Below, piece after piece: positions 10,466 to 24,759 of a DNA stretch of 64,000 nucleotides. The notes beneath the pieces were generated by a model, which did not search any database, was not told the origin of the DNA, and saw only the letters and a list, made by a program, of their open reading frames with translations. The first letter of the stretch is position 1, and each line of letters opens with the position of its first letter. Location of the stretch: positions 1-64,000 of the forward strand of contig JASXTE010000045.1 in the NCBI GenBank assembly GCA_030280995.1. Reading direction: 5' to 3'. A program made the position numbers and the translations under genes. The stretch is from Hemileia vastatrix. Lineage: Eukaryota; Basidiomycota; Pucciniomycetes; Pucciniales; Zaghouaniaceae.

Positions 10466-11188
10466 ATGAAAGAATCACCTTGTCATCATCATTCATCCAA
10501 TGAAAATCGAATGTTACCCGATTATACGCGAAGAAGTTACAATTTGTCTCCATTGGGTAAACAAAATTCATCGTCAACACCATCGTCATCACCAACACTC
10601 ATTCAAGGATGTCCAGCATCTTGTTCAAGTCAAATGGATGCTTTTCCTTTTTTTGCTAAAATATTTGCATTTATCGCTGGAACAACTGGTGTAACTTTTA
10701 CAATATTACTTTTATACTATTCATTTAATGGTAAATTAGCCATTCTACAACCTGCTAAACCATGGTCACCACAATCATTTGGATCTAAATTAGAACTGAC
10801 TGCACGTTATTGGTCTTTACCGATATTTTGGTTATCATTTAATGTTTTAACTGTCATATGTCGTCGAATTTTAAACGAATCAGCCCTTAATCCACTTGGT
10901 TCAGGTGAAAAATTTACTTTGCGAGAAAAAAATGTATTAACTAATTCTCTTGAACAAACTGTTATATCTATTTTAGCTCAAATTACCATGCTAACTTATT
11001 TAGAGGGAGAACAAGTTTGTCGAGTTATACCAATGATCAATGTTCTCTTTTTAATAGGCCGAGTAACTTTTTGGCTCGGTTATCCATTTTATCGAACATT
11101 TGGCTTTGTCCTCACATTTTTACCATCTTTTCTCATGGTTTTCTTTTCAATTTACCGTTTTTTATACTCTCATTTAGATTTAATTTAG
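10466..11188 (+). CDS. TMEM79-like MAPEG-superfamily membrane protein
   Basis: Single exon of 240 residues. A Ser/His-rich cytosolic leader of about 55 residues precedes a first hydrophobic helix at 62-85. Further helices lie at about 112-130, 158-178, 186-205 and 212-235. The conserved blocks resemble TMEM79 (mattrin): ARYWSLPIFWLSFNV, LTNSLEQTV and GRVTFWLGYPF near the end, the last being the MAPEG-type Arg-containing helix. MAPEG enzymes handle glutathione and lipid substrates, but TMEM79 members act in secretory/endosomal membranes with poorly known chemistry, so no reaction is assigned. The start ATG at 10466 is the first in frame. Confidence 0.75.
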   Translation: MKESPCHHHSSNENRMLPDYTRRSYNLSPLGKQNSSSTPSSSPTLIQGCPASCSSQMDAFPFFAKIFAFIAGTTGVTFTILLLYYSFNGKLAILQPAKPWSPQSFGSKLELTARYWSLPIFWLSFNVLTVICRRILNESALNPLGSGEKFTLREKNVLTNSLEQTVISILAQITMLTYLEGEQVCRVIPMINVLFLIGRVTFWLGYPFYRTFGFVLTFLPSFLMVFFSIYRFLYSHLDLI

Positions 11189-13051
11189 GCCAGTGGACAT
11201 GTAACTTGCATCAATTGACACACAGAACACTTGTACTTTTTTGACAACAATCAATTGTATGTCAGTGTGTCTTTTCAATCAATTGTTTCATGTTCATCTT
11301 ACTTCATGAATCATGAACCACACCTAAATCTTGTGGCTTTTAAATTAAAATCATTGTATACCTTTTTATTGGTAATTTTTATCTTTTTTCCTCACTTTTC
11401 CCTTTTCACACTTAACTCGATCAACTTTCATCCTTTTTCATTTCATGTGTACTTTCAAGGCTCACTTTAATTATTTTTCATATCAATTAATCTTCTTATC
11501 GAATGAAAACTACTTTCAACATCATCATCAACATCAGCAAATTTCTTTTCCTCTCTTACTCTTTCTCCTTGTATTTGCAAATAACTTTCTTTGTCAGTTT
11601 GATCGAAATTTGTTGCCAAATAAAAATATTTTTACAACTAACGAGTTTAAAGTTGTTTACTTTTTCAACATGAATCAACTTACACTGTACACTTTAGACC
11701 ATAACTAATATTATCATTATAATTATTTATCTTTACCATGATGACACATGTTGACTTGAAATGACTTTGCGACAAGTGATGATGTAATTTTTTACAATTT
11801 ACCATGGACGATACTTCGTTAGTTTGGTTAACACGAATAAACTAATTTAAGCATATTGTCGTGACTTTAGTCAATTATTCAACCTAGAAAAGCAAGATGC
11901 GATGAATATTTATTCAACTAATAGAATACACACGAGGCAACGAGTAAATTATCTTTGTTTACTTATCCAGTGGTCAAGTTTGGTAATTTGACTCGTACAT
12001 TTCCATTTGACGTTTACTTCTTTTTACTGAATGTATTTGAATACAAGATTACAATTTAAGTCTAATTGGTCAATGAATAAATTAACCACAAGAAAGTTCA
12101 TTGAATTTATGTTCATTCAGACACAAGTTGATTCAACTCAACTGATGGACAAATTGACAAGAAGATTTATTCAATATTTAATTAATGTGAAAGGATCAAA
12201 CTGTTGATAGTTGACTATGAAAAATGATAATTGTAAATCAAAAGAATCAATTGATGATCAATTTTCGTAAAAAGGCCTAATTGATGATAAATTGATGATA
12301 GTTTGACATGCAGAGTGTACTTGTAATTGTGTTGGTCATATTGAAATGTATCAAATGTTGACGTGGTGAGTGTTGATGAGTTTAACATTTGTTACACTTT
12401 GGTGATTCTTTTGACAAGAATGAAGAAGGAAAAAAAGAAAATGATGATAAAGAGTAAATTTTTCTCATGGTTAAAATGATTGACTTGTATGATGATAGAG
12501 TTGATTTGAATGTTTGTCCATCCAAATGATACAACTCGAGTATCATTAATGAGTATGTGTGTTTGTGTTTGTTTGTATGTTTGTTTGGTGTATTTGTTAT
12601 GTGTACGAGTGTAGATTGACAGGTTTCAATCGATGATAATATTCATACATATTAATAATATGTGAAGAGATGGAGTGAGTAAAAATTGCTTGTCACGAAA
12701 AGTCCCTTGATAAAGGAAAATAATACAAACATACATTAACGAAGTAATTTTATCCTCACATTTGCAAGCAAATTCTTTTCTTAACATTACAACAACAAAT
12801 AACAATTGTTATTCTTTCTTCTCATCTTTCTTCTCATCTTTCTTCATAAGACAGTTGAAATGGAGTTAATTGAATCAACTGATATATTTTCTTCTTTAAA
12901 CTTTCTTCTTCAACATCGCTGACATTTCAACAATCAGGATACAAATTTACTTTGTTGACAAGAAAAAGGAAAAAATATTGGTCATCATATTGAATTTACC
13001 TTTTAAATTGTTACAAGTATTTTATTTATTTATTTTCTCTTCATATCAAGT
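11189..13051. other. Intergenic region between convergent genes
   Basis: About 1.86 kb of AT-rich sequence between the TMEM79-like gene (+) and the M13 peptidase (-), which converge here, so it holds both 3' ends. It has TTTG/TGTT-rich stretches near 12555-12600 and a direct repeat of 'cttctcatctttcttc' near 12817-12845. No gene seen. Confidence 0.45.
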
Positions 13052-16000
13052 TTACCAAAGAGTGCATTTATCAACTGGATTCATTGGTGATCCACGTGGA
13101 CAGTTAAATGTTTCAGCAAATTCATCAGAATTAGACAATGAACCAATAACTCGATATCTATTAGGTGAATGTCCGTCTGTTTTTAAAACATATTCAGTAA
13201 TTTCTTTACGATGTTTACCACAGTAAAAAGATGCCGATTGAACGAAAAACAATTGATCAGGTGTTAATGTTAATCCAGGTAATAATTTTTGTTCGCCATG
13301 TTTAGATTTGTAGGCTTTATATGCACGAAATGCTTCACGAATTCCACCATTATCAGCAATATTTTCACCAAGAGTTAAATTGCCGTTAATTTTTTGTTCT
13401 GATTCAGGTAAATCATATTCTTCGTATTGTCGAACAAAGCATCCAGTTTTTCTTTCATATTCATCATCAGTGTCATTAGTCCACCAAGATCGTAAATTAC
13501 CTTCACCATCAAAGTGTTTACCCATATTGTCGAATCCATGAATAATTTCATGACCAACAACCCATCCAATATCACCGTAATTAAGGAACATTGGTTTACT
13601 TCGATGAATTTTCATCGCTTCAACAATAGACAGGGGAAATTCAATTGAATTTTCTTGAGCTCGATAATAAGCATTGATATCAGTTACTTTTCCATATTCG
13701 TGCCAGCTGTCAAAGAAATCAATGTTAATGATTCATCATTCAATCAATTTCATCATCTGCATCACTTTTCAGGTATAGCTAATAATAAAAAACTACTTAC
13801 TGTCCTTTTTCATTGCTCACTTGTACTTTCATGTATTTACGATCAGTTTCAAATCTTCTCAGTAGAAGAATATTAGCAAAGAAAGTCCAATTAGATGAAA
13901 CTGTCATAAGTTCATAGAACGAATTGACAGCTGTGTCATTGAGTAATTCTTGTGGATATCCCACGTGTAGTTTCATTTGGTTTGTCTTGTTGATTGCTTC
14001 TTCTTTAGTTTCATTGTCCATCCAAGTATTTTCTCTCAAGGTATCTAAGAAAGCATCTTTGATTGAGCCAACTAATTCACGTACCAATTTAGTTTGTTCA
14101 TCATCATCACCATTTAAATTTTGTACATACAAAGCAGATGTTCCTAAATCAAAGTACTTTTTAACCAAAGACAAACAGTATTTCCATTTTGTTCTTAACT
14201 TTGGTCTTCCATCAATGTTGACCCAAAGTTTTCGTGCCATGAGAGACCATTTTTCAGCCAGTAAATTTGTAGATTCCATCAATACACGCCATCCCAAGTA
14301 ATTGGACAACAGTCGAGGTGATTTTGATTGAATCAATTGTGACATGTTGCCAACAAAACTGGGATTTTTCACAATCATGTATGCATCACCTGGAACATAA
14401 ATGTAAGGTGAAAATATTCCATTGAGATAGTGAGTCCAATTCATGAAAGGTCCAAGTTCTTGTATCATCGATATGTTCATATAATAATGAGCACTTGGCT
14501 GAAGATCACGCGGTAGAATGAGCTGAAATAAAAATAAATGAAATTTAAATTTATTACATTTTATTTCATCCATTAAGTTTAAAAGGTTCAAATTGAAATA
14601 CAATTTTTCATCTTGTAAATTGTCAATTATTTTTCTTTTCTTAGGGGTGAAAAAATGTAAGAACAATTGCCAAAAATGTAGGAATCGACTGGAAAAGGCA
14701 AAATTACCAAGCAACGCATAAAGAGAAGACATTTACTTCTTCACAGCAGTTCTTGATCTCAGGTTCTGATAATTCTTCGAATTGGTCTCTTTTTCTCTCT
14801 ACCTTAACTCATTGATAACAATTTTTATCTTTCCACTGACAATTTGATGGAAAATTACTTGTTCAAAAAACTTGTTATCTAACTTCAAGTTCAAACTTGA
14901 TTATTCACCCTTTTGTTGATGTGTAAAGAACTTTCTTCCTCTCCTTGCAACCAATCAATTTAACTTACCTGAGCAATTTCTCTTTCAAAGTCAATTACTT
15001 GAGTCATTTCTTCAACTATTTCTTCCCTCGAAAGTGACGATTTCAATTCAACAGCTGAATCAACCATCAACTTAAGGTATGCATTAATTGTATCATTGTA
15101 GATAGGATCAAGGTAATAACTTCGATCGTCCAAACCCAAATCAGCAATTCCTATGTAAATTAAATTATATTTGTGTGCTAAAACATACGGAGCTACTTCA
15201 ATTTTAGCAAAATAATCATGTTCATAACCAAGTGATTTCAATTTAGAGAGAATTTCTTCCAATGAAAAGTTATCTTGTCCATTCCATTGTTTACCAGCAA
15301 CAACTGGCCATCCACCAATTTCATCGAAAATGTCCTTGATCGGTTCATCTCCCAAAGCTTCGTGTTCACTGAAGTTCATACACTTCTTGTAGACTAGTTT
15401 CATCTTTGCCAGATAATGTGATTCATCGGTTTCCTTGATTTCATCGATCAGAACTGCGAGTGTTCATTCAAGTGTATAATCCAGGTTGAATGTCGAAATG
15501 TATCGAGTTATGATACAATGTGATCATGTAAATAGAAAAAAAAGAATTTATACTGTCAATGACAAAGTATACACCGAAAAGATTTTGAGATGTAGAACAT
15601 TTGCGCATTTTCACTTTAGAATGAAAAAATAAATGTAAAAACGAATCAGGACAAATGAGTTAATGTTCTAACTCATTTTTACTCTAAAGTTCTAATTTTA
15701 GTTCAATTCAATTGTAAATTAAGTTAGAGGTAAAAAATAAAAGTTAACCCAAGGTGAACTTCAAACTGAAAATAAACCTGAATTGAGTATATTCGAGTGA
15801 TTCTAAAGTCCTTTCACCTTGAGTTGTCAAAGAACACATAGAACATTGTGACATTGAAATTCGATTGGTTACACAACGAATTGTGGTAAATCACAACAAG
15901 GGTAAAAATATTGATCTTCTTACCTCTGATTTTCTTATCGATTTCCAATTGAAGTAAAGAAGAAGTTGACATACTCGATTTGTCATCGGGAATCGGATTG

Positions 16001-18029
16001 AGTTGATTATCCATTCCACCACAACTGAATTTATAAAAATCAACACAAGGATCTACTTTCAAGTCAATTCTTTTCATTATTTCAGCAGCAGATGTAACAC
16101 AAACAGGTGAAATACAAGTTTCTTTGATCGATGACCAAGGAAATGAAGCATGACTTGACGATTGATCAATAAAACTAGATGAATGAGGTGAATTAGCACT
16201 TGACCAGCATTTGTCACGTAAGACAAACAACAATATCAATGAAGTTAACAGGATAATCAATGAAACAGTGAATATTAACGAAGCTGAGAGTATTTTTTCA
16301 GTTTTAGAGACAATTCGTTTTTTTGTATTGGGTGTTGCTTCTTTGGAGGGTCCATTGATTGTTGGTATATTGCCATTGCCACCATTGGCAGCAGTTTGCA
16401 TGTTGATTGTAGCATGTTGAGGTAGTGTAGTAGATGAATCACCAGTCTGAACCATCTTCCCTTCAATTGGATGATCGTTCAATCGACTGCGTGAATCGAT
16501 GTCAACGTTTGTCACCGAAGTGTCCAATGATGATTCTCGTCGATAGAACAATTGTTCTGATTGATCCGATTGATCTGATTGATCTGATTGACTATTTCCA
16601 CTGAGAGATACTTTCACTGGATTTGACTGCGGATCAGTTGATAATTCACTTGATGGATTTGAAATGGAAGACCTGTCAAGTATGACCGATTCAATGTCCT
16701 TAGCCAGAGTGAATTAGTTATTTAACTTGAACAGCTCTCGACAGTTATTTGTTTTGTCGTACTTCGTACTTTGTTACATTAATACTTCAACTGGTGATGT
16801 TGTTATTACTGAAGCTGATGTTGATGATGGATCGATTAAAATTGTGATGATGAAAGTTGTATCAAGTTGATGTTGTTGTTGTTGCTGTTGTTGTCGTTAC
16901 TGTTGTTGTTGTTGTTGTTGTTTTTGTTATGGTGTTAAAGAATTTGCCTAATGATAACATTGGAGAAAAATAACGATATTTATAAATGAGTCAACTTTTT
17001 CCTCTTCTGGTACACATTAAACAGTATTTTATAAGTTTGATTGTTCAAAATAAACTAACTTAAGGAAAAGGGAAAAAAGAAGCAAATCATTTAAGGATAA
17101 CAACAAGGACAATAACAACTTACTAAAGTATTTTTAGTCAAACAGATGGAAAGGATTAATTGATTTTCTTCTGGTGAAAGTGTGTAAAAAATGTATGAAC
17201 TTGCAACCGAAGGAAACAACAACAAGAAAAAATGACAAAAAAATGTACAAAAAAGAGGAGAAATAACAAATTATTCAATTGGCAGATGAGTGATAAACAT
17301 GTTGACGAGTAAACAGAAAAAAAGTTTTTCTTCTATTTTCCTAAAGCACAAAGTAAATATATCGAAGAAGAAGAGGAGCAAATTTGATTGATGGAGACAG
17401 CTGAATCGACCGGTGAGTATAAGATTGATTAATATCGATATTGATTAGATGATACTCTTTTTTTTAAAAAAGGTGTTGAAAATGAGGAAGTTCAACACTA
17501 GAACACACAGGAAATGATAAACAACAATTTGAGTCACACAATAACAGAGGCAATAATTGAAATGATAACAATTATTACATCAGTAACAACATCAACGCTA
17601 TGGACAATGTAGTAATTTTAGTAGCACTGAATTAATTGAGTTTAAATGAATTTCATCATCATCATCATCATCATCGTCGTCGTTATCATCATGGTATACA
17701 GTTGCATTGCATTTTGTGTGATCGAGTTTACTGTGTTATCAGATGTCACAACGAATTCACTTGGATGGTTTTATGTTTCAATTGTTTCAAGGTAACAGAA
17801 AGATTCTATTACTTTTGTTCTTTATTCAAAGTAAAGAATGTCGAAATGTGTGTGTATGTTTGTTGCAAGTAAGCAAGAAGTTACAGAAGTCAGATGAAAA
17901 GAGTCAAAGCACAAGTGCCACGAAGTGAAAGAGTGAAAGAGTGAAAGAGCGAGTGAGTGAGGTACAGTTCGACTTGTTCGGTTCTTTAAGTCGACTCGTC
18001 GAGGAAGCATGTGTACAAGTGTCTTTCTT

Positions 18030-18077
<48 letters not shown>

Positions 18078-19404
18078 TTACTCTATCTCTGTAACTGTAC
18101 GTTCAATAAAGACTCTTCTATCAAGTGTATGTGTGTGTGTTTGTATGAGCGTGTGTAACTGCTGTGACAAAAGTCACTTTGAAAAGAAAGCAAAGATTGT
18201 CACAGACACGGAAACGAATATGCAACAAGGAAACATCTTGACTGAGACATGTCTCAAGAATGTTCTAACCGCCCAACAAGGAAGAAGAATAAAATTAAAA
18301 CAAACAGTTGACTCAGCGATTTTCACATTAAATTGTAGGAAGAAACAAAAATAAAAAGGAGAAAAAATAAGGATCAAAGTAATCATTGAAAGAAAGTACA
18401 GGAGCAAATTATCACTGGTGAATTAGTGAATAAGAGAGTACATGAAGAACATCAAATGAATGTCGAGTGCATCGAGTACATCAAGTACATCAAGTGTATC
18501 GAGTTGCACTTTGAAAGAAAAGGGTTCCCGTTGGATTGTGCAACTCAATTGCACGTATCCCAAAAGAGGCATGAGGTGAATTCTTATCCACTTTGGCAGA
18601 TAGCATGTGATACACTTCCTGTGTACCGATGATTGTGGCAGAAGGACAAGAGGACTGGAGGATGAGGAAGAAGAAAAAAATTCCCTGGCGCATCCTTCCT
18701 TCCCACATTTGATGGTACACATAAAGACACACAGACTCACAGACACACAGACAAACATACAATGGAATACAATGCAATGTGATCTGTTGACACTTTGACA
18801 CACTGATACAATTAATAACATCACAAGTGAAGCAACTGACTGGATACATAGTGGTGTCAGAGGAAAAGAACTATCACAAGGACTGCATTTGTCAGGAACA
18901 AGTGACACAGACTAACAAGTTCTAAAGAACCAAAGACCAGTCAAGCGAAATACTGCAATCGTCTTACATTGCTTACCTTAGTGTTCTTGTTGTTGATGTT
19001 ATTGTTGTCGCTGTTGTTATTGCTGTTGTTGTAACTAACGATTGCAGAATGATGACTTTCAATAGAAATTGACTTTACCTGAGTGTCTGAGTAGACGGTG
19101 TGAGCTGATCATCCACTGGTAGATTAAAGGTGACAAGATTCACTCTTCAACTCTGCAGGAGTTTTATTTGCCTTTATCAACCAAGACAAGTTAACCAATA
19201 AGTATCTTCTAATAAGAAGAAAGAAAATACTATCAAACCATAAAGGTAAAGTAAGAAAGGTAAAGTAAGTAAGGTAAATGGTGAATCAAATGAATCAAGT
19301 GAGGTAAGGCTTCCTCCTCGACTTCCTTTGTCTTTACCTGTCAGAGTCGAGGATGTGAACCACTTGATTTGTTTGTATGACCACTTGAAGCAAGTACTTT
19401 TCAT
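13052..19404 (-). CDS. Neprilysin-like M13 zinc metallopeptidase
   Basis: Type II membrane endopeptidase of the neprilysin/ECE family, cutting small extracellular peptides. Six exons joined by phase: 19404-19338, 19104-18977, 16698-15924, 15453-14969, 14522-13801, 13706-13052; total 943 residues. One membrane helix at about 200-225 follows a long Ser/Asn-rich cytosolic tail. The ectodomain begins CISPVCVTSAAEIMKRID. The substrate-binding motif is INAYY. The zinc site HEIIH is at 778-782, the third ligand lies in ENIADNGG (Glu 840), and the protein ends CTLW as expected. All catalytic residues seen are present, so it should be active. The last four exons are secure. The first two are weaker: they rest on splice sites and phase alone. 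The tail is about 170 residues longer than in typical neprilysins. Confidence 0.88.
16699..18976 (-). other. Large intron of the M13 peptidase gene
   Basis: A 2.28-kb intron with a taactaat branch-like site next to its acceptor. It contains a GTT-rich run (about 16867-16925), a (CAT)n run near 17649-17674, a (CT)n microsatellite at 18035-18071 and short GT runs near 18126-18140. Open frames here are low-complexity and match no family. Confidence 0.55.
18035..18071. repeat. (CT)n microsatellite
   Basis: About 18 uninterrupted CT units, inside the M13 intron, so read as GA in its transcript. Confidence 0.9.
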
Positions 19405-22400
19405 CTGTAACTTTTTCAAATCACAAAGTTCATATTCACCATGGATGGCGACTTTGCACCATCGATCGCCAGTTCATTGAAAAGTAATAAATTCACTTGA
19501 CACTCACCATATCTCTTTGTTTACCGGATTTATCTTTCATTCTTTCATTCTTTCATTCAAGTATTCAATAACAGAATAAAATATTTATTTCTACACATTT
19601 TGGTAGAAAATATTAATCAAAATAAAATCAAAATCGATTTGACCCATCAATTACACGCAAAAAAAAGAAGGAGAAAACTTTTTTCTATACTACTGATGAT
19701 AAAAATATAATACTATTGTGACAATGTTGACAAACAAATAACTCGAAATTGTATGTTGTCGGATATTTTCATTGACCAAATGTTCGATTGACCTTTTATT
19801 TTACGTCTGTTCTGACTTTCCATTTTCAGTTGTTCAGTTGTTGACTTTGCTTTTCTTTTTATTGCTTGACTTAGGACAGTAGCAATAAATGTCGAAATGA
19901 GTATTTTTGTTCTTCTTTCTTTCACTTGTTCTTCTTGTACGATGGGCATTCAATTGATGTACTCTCTTTCTTATGTTTTTCTTGCACTTGACTTGACAGA
20001 AGATCTTAAAGGCAGCTTAGGTCAAGAAGATGTATAATAGGAAACATTTCCAAACATTTCCAAAGATCACTGTGATTCTATTCTTCACTTTCAACTGGTC
20101 ATTGGATCTGCTTTTTGAGGTTCTACAGTTATTTTCTTTCTTTTCTTCCTTTCAAGAACATCTGTTCAACTCACATTCTTTTGCATTGTAACATCAAGAG
20201 ACGATTAAATCATCATTGGAAATTTTTTTTATACTTTTAACATGATCATGCTGTGTTCGTTCATCGATTGTGAATAGAATTTTGATGAATGTAGCTTTTT
20301 ATCAAGTGGATCGATGAAGACAATTTTTATAATCTGTGTAATTGCGATAATGAAATTTAAAGCAATTTTATATCTTGAAAGACCATTCAGTTGATTACCA
20401 TGTAGACAATGAGTCATCTTCAAGTATCAAGGAGAAAAAGATTGAACAAGTTGACAGTTGATTCATTTCGATTCAAGTTGATGCGAGTACATTGACAATC
20501 GGCCAATGAAGAAACAGCAACAACTTTATCCTGTTAAATTGAGTTCATTTATTAATGTTGAATAGGAATATAGAAAATTGAATATCAATTTATGAAGTCA
20601 CTTCGACTTTGATATGATATCGATAAAGGCAATTGATAAAAAAAGGGAAAAAAAGAGAATAAAAAAATAGGATCAATGGACACAAAGGATGGCGTTTGTT
20701 GTGGTCGTTGTATTGTATTTGTTTGCATGATTTAACAACAAGGCGCAGTGTAAGTGCACAAGTAAGTGTATAAGTGTATATATAAATATGCAAGTGCCTT
20801 TGTGAATGTCAGTGACTGGGATTGAAAGAAAAGGAAAGAAAAGAAAAGGAAAGAAAAGAAAAGGAAAGAACTGCAAGAAGAAAGTCATTAAATCGACTGG
20901 ATGGAGGTTTCTTCACGTTTTCTCCACGTCTTCATGTCTTCATGTCTTCATGTGTTTCTCCATGTCATTTTTCTTCCGGGTACACAAGTTATTCTAGCAA
21001 TTGTAGCAGTTATTCCTGGATACAATGAAAATACACTCAGTCAGCAGGAAGAACATAACAGTCTGCGTGTGTAGAGTATTTTTCTTTTTTTTCCTTCCTT
21101 TCTTTCTCTTTTTCTACTCAAGTAAAGGCATTGGGCCAATCTACTCAGCACTCGATAACAGTACAAGTCGACAAGTTCAGAACTCAACTGACGAGTGAAA
21201 ATATCACTTCGACACTTATCCAATTACATTTAGCCTTTTACATTTTCACTTTGCCTATTTTGTACTCAAATCATGTCCAGTTTGTTGCCTTCTTTTTCTT
21301 CCGTATCTTGATGGAAGGAAAATGCATGATGACTGCTATTTTATCCACGGGTTACTTTATTTTCCATCACTTGTCCATTTCGACCAAGTTATTTTCATTC
21401 AACTTCCGCACTTGGAGACACTTTTACCCTCTTTGACTGTCAACGTTGAATAACTTTAATAACGTTTACCATGTCTTTCCCTGGTACCCTCTTTCAGTAT
21501 AAACAAAAGAACTGGGAAAGAACCAACAAATCTAAACATACACAATATTTTTACGCTATCATGTAACTTGAACTTTTCTTTTTCCGTATTTTTTTCACGT
21601 GACAACTTGAAACCAACTTATCACCAAAATATATACCAAGTACAAGTATCAAAGTAGTTGTATCGTTTATTTTTATCAATTGTATTTGTTTTTATATATT
21701 TCTTAGCTAACAAACTTAATAATAATAACAATAATAATATGTCAGTCATTTTATTTTGCTATAATTTTTTATTTTCATCTCATCGATGTACAAGTAAAGT
21801 GAATACAAGAATAAAAGTTGTTGTTGTGTAAATTCATTTGTTCATATTGATCTATTGGAATGTGTAAAACAATGTATTGAAATTGCATTTCAGTTGTTGA
21901 GATGAATAAATGTTCAACGACAGCAAAAAACGAGTAACATCGACTGGTTCTTTTGAGAAATATTTGTTTCCATGCAAATATTACCAAGGACAACAACAGC
22001 AAAAGCAAATGGAACAAAGACAACTGTGAATTGAACAACTTTTTCAATAAAAGTTTACACAACATCTATGAAATCATGTCGCCCATAAATCGCCGACATC
22101 GAAGAAAAAACAACAATTTTCCCTCATTTTCAATGCAAATGATCATATTCACATAAGTTTACCTGTGAACATTTTTTTGTGTCGCATTTTACACTTTCAC
22201 AAGCAAACATTCTACACAAACACACACAAACTTACACACACAAATATATGGAACATTGCAATTTGATCAAATTAACCGTTTACTGCTGGCCAAACATTTT
22301 GAAAGGACTTGTGACGTCATCAATCAACTTACAATGGAAAAGGTGAAAGCATTTCAATTTGAACAACAGCAGGGTGATTGAGGCACTTTTTCATCAGTAC

Positions 22401-24518
22401 AGTGTTGCCAAGAATGAATGTCTCACGACGAAAATTATTTTCACATTTAATTTCTTTGGCATTCTCTTTCAAGCGTAATAAAAATAGCTGAAAATGAAAG
22501 AGAAAAAAGTGAAAAAAAAGATAAAAAGAAGAAAAGAAGAAAAGAAATAAAAGCATTCATGTCACATGACGTACAAAGAATGTGATGATTGTGTAATTGA
22601 TGATGAATTCTTCATCATTACCTACACACAAATTCAGTGGCTGTGTAATTTATCTGTATTTTTAACAATTAATGTCTCTCATATCGAATGAATCTTGTTT
22701 CCTGTCAAATCCACACAATGTACACACAATCATGTGATCCATTATTTTTACATTTCAACTGATGATATTATTTTCCATTTGTTGCTACAATTTAAATGTA
22801 AACACTTTTTACACCCATATTTTTTGCCATTCATATGTTACAGTAATTTATACCATCGTATGATTCATTGGAAATTCAAACAAATGTGTGATATTTCATT
22901 TTCCAGAGTGCTTGTGACAGTCCTAGAACAAACCTAGAACTACAGAGAGAAAGAGAGAAAGAGAGAAAGGAATAAAGAGGAAGTAGTAAGTTCTCATTTA
23001 CAAGGTATCATTTTACACTGTTGAATTTTTCAAGACTAAACAAAAGACTTTATTGGATGACAGTTGAATTATTCATCTTGTTGGTGATAAAGAAATTTAC
23101 AACCAACTCGACGAGGTCAAAGGTAACCAAATGACTTTCGGTTGATATAATTTACTCATGTACTTTACTTATGACCAAAAGGGTTGTCTGTATCATATTC
23201 TTCAATCCTTAGGGGGCAACAAAATATTAGTGTAATTGCTTCGGAGTGGTTAGGTTTACTTTTATTTTTGGCTACTTTTGAAAGTAACCATGATTATTCT
23301 TTATTTGCACTGAGGGAAAGAAGTAAAAAAAAGTTTCAAAAAAGAATATTCACATTTGGACACACATGCACTTGTACATATGCTTGTACATTCGGTTTGT
23401 ACTCATTCGCATATTCACATCTCGCTTTCTCATCAAGTCGGAAGCATGAAAAGATGCCAAGATGTACCAAGGATAAGCGTACATTAGAACAACATGGGTC
23501 ACATGTATAGAACATAGAACTGAGCAATACAATGTATACAATGTATACAATGTGAGTACAAAATATAAAGGAAAAGCAGTAAATGTTTGCCGTGAGTATT
23601 ATTTGGATGAGCTGTACTTTATATATTGGTCTCTGTGTGAAAATTAGCCGAGTATTTTCCTTGTGGCAGCAATCAACAGATGATCAAAGATCACAAGAGG
23701 ACACAAAGCACCGCACATTAGTCCCTCGAGATGGATCACTGGCTGTTTCCTGGATCGGATTTGTTTTCTCGGCGTCTCCACTACAGTCACTTGCCGACAT
23801 CCCGACATCCCGACTTCTCGACATGCCGACCAGACAGCGAAACAAGACAAAGGCAAAGACAAAAGCAAAGTAATAGTTCAACATAACAAGGAGAAACGAG
23901 CCAAATTAGGGTGATAATTACGAGCCTAATTTGCCTTCTTTCAACTTCTCACTTTACCGAGTGTTAATTTTCATCCAACTTTTTCCTTCTTGTTCTGCTT
24001 GTTCTTTATCTTCTTTAATTATCACTTTAAATGATCAACATTATTTTCAACTGTAAATTTACGTCTGTATTTTAAATTTCAGTTGTTATGAGTATTTCAA
24101 GTTGAACAGTTGATTTTGAATGATCATTGAAACAACTTTACAGCGGTTAATTTTAAATGGTTCATCGTTTATTGGTGGTCATTGTTGTAGAGGGTTTTTG
24201 TCACCAGTGTCCTGCTGTTAAGTGGTAGATATCAATACTGGTCCATCAGCTTAATGAGTCATTGTCTCAAAACTACTGAGTAAAGGTACCGAAGGACCAA
24301 AGTAAAGGCGCCGAAAAAGCTGCCATTCTAATCCCAAGGGTAAAGTTGATGGCTTTATTTTTGTGACTTTAGACATTTGACTGCAAGTTGACTTTCGAGT
24401 GAAACCAGTAGCCAACTTTAAGGCCAAAGATGCCTCCTTTGCTGGACCTGTCTTTTCTTGTTCAAGTGTAACTGTCCAAAAAGTGGACAAATCAGTTCCT
24501 CAGTCACCCTGAACAACG
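19405..24518. other. 5.1-kb region without recognisable genes
   Basis: AT-rich sequence upstream of two divergently oriented genes, the M13 peptidase (-) and the homeobox gene (+). It holds a purine tract of three 16-bp-like units (aaaggaaagaaaagaa) at about 20826-20872, a 'cttcatgt' triplet repeat near 20931-20955 and GAGAAA repeats near 22945-22970. None of its short frames resembles a protein family. Given the homeobox gene downstream, part of it could be regulatory. Confidence 0.45.
20822..20872. repeat. Purine-rich tandem repeat
   Basis: Three imperfect copies of a 16-bp A/G unit on the plus strand. Confidence 0.75.
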
Positions 24519-24713
24519 ATGGATCTCAGTGAAAACCGACTTACTTTCAATTTTAGCATCGAACGTATCCTTTCCATGCCAACTTGGTCACCTGCTGGGA
24601 CAACTGGCCTTTTCAAAGGTCACTTTACCCCGAGTCACCATCACCAAGTGAATAAATTTAATCATTTGCATGATTTCAACATAAATTCCATCTACTCTTT
24701 CACCACCACCACC

Positions 24714-24759
<46 letters not shown>

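Noticed and set aside
17941..18354. Long plus-strand frame in the M13 intron with Leu/Ser runs
   Set aside because: It is produced by the (CT)n microsatellite and has no family features; it lies inside a well-supported intron.
18423..18908. 161-codon minus-strand frame in the M13 intron
   Set aside because: Low-complexity Ser/Val/Cys-rich translation from repeat-like DNA, with three overlapping frames equally open; no domain, and inside an intron.
23583..23873. 96-codon plus-strand frame
   Set aside because: Three overlapping frames on both strands, no motif, and short imperfect repeats (ccgacatcccgacatcccgac) explain the openness.
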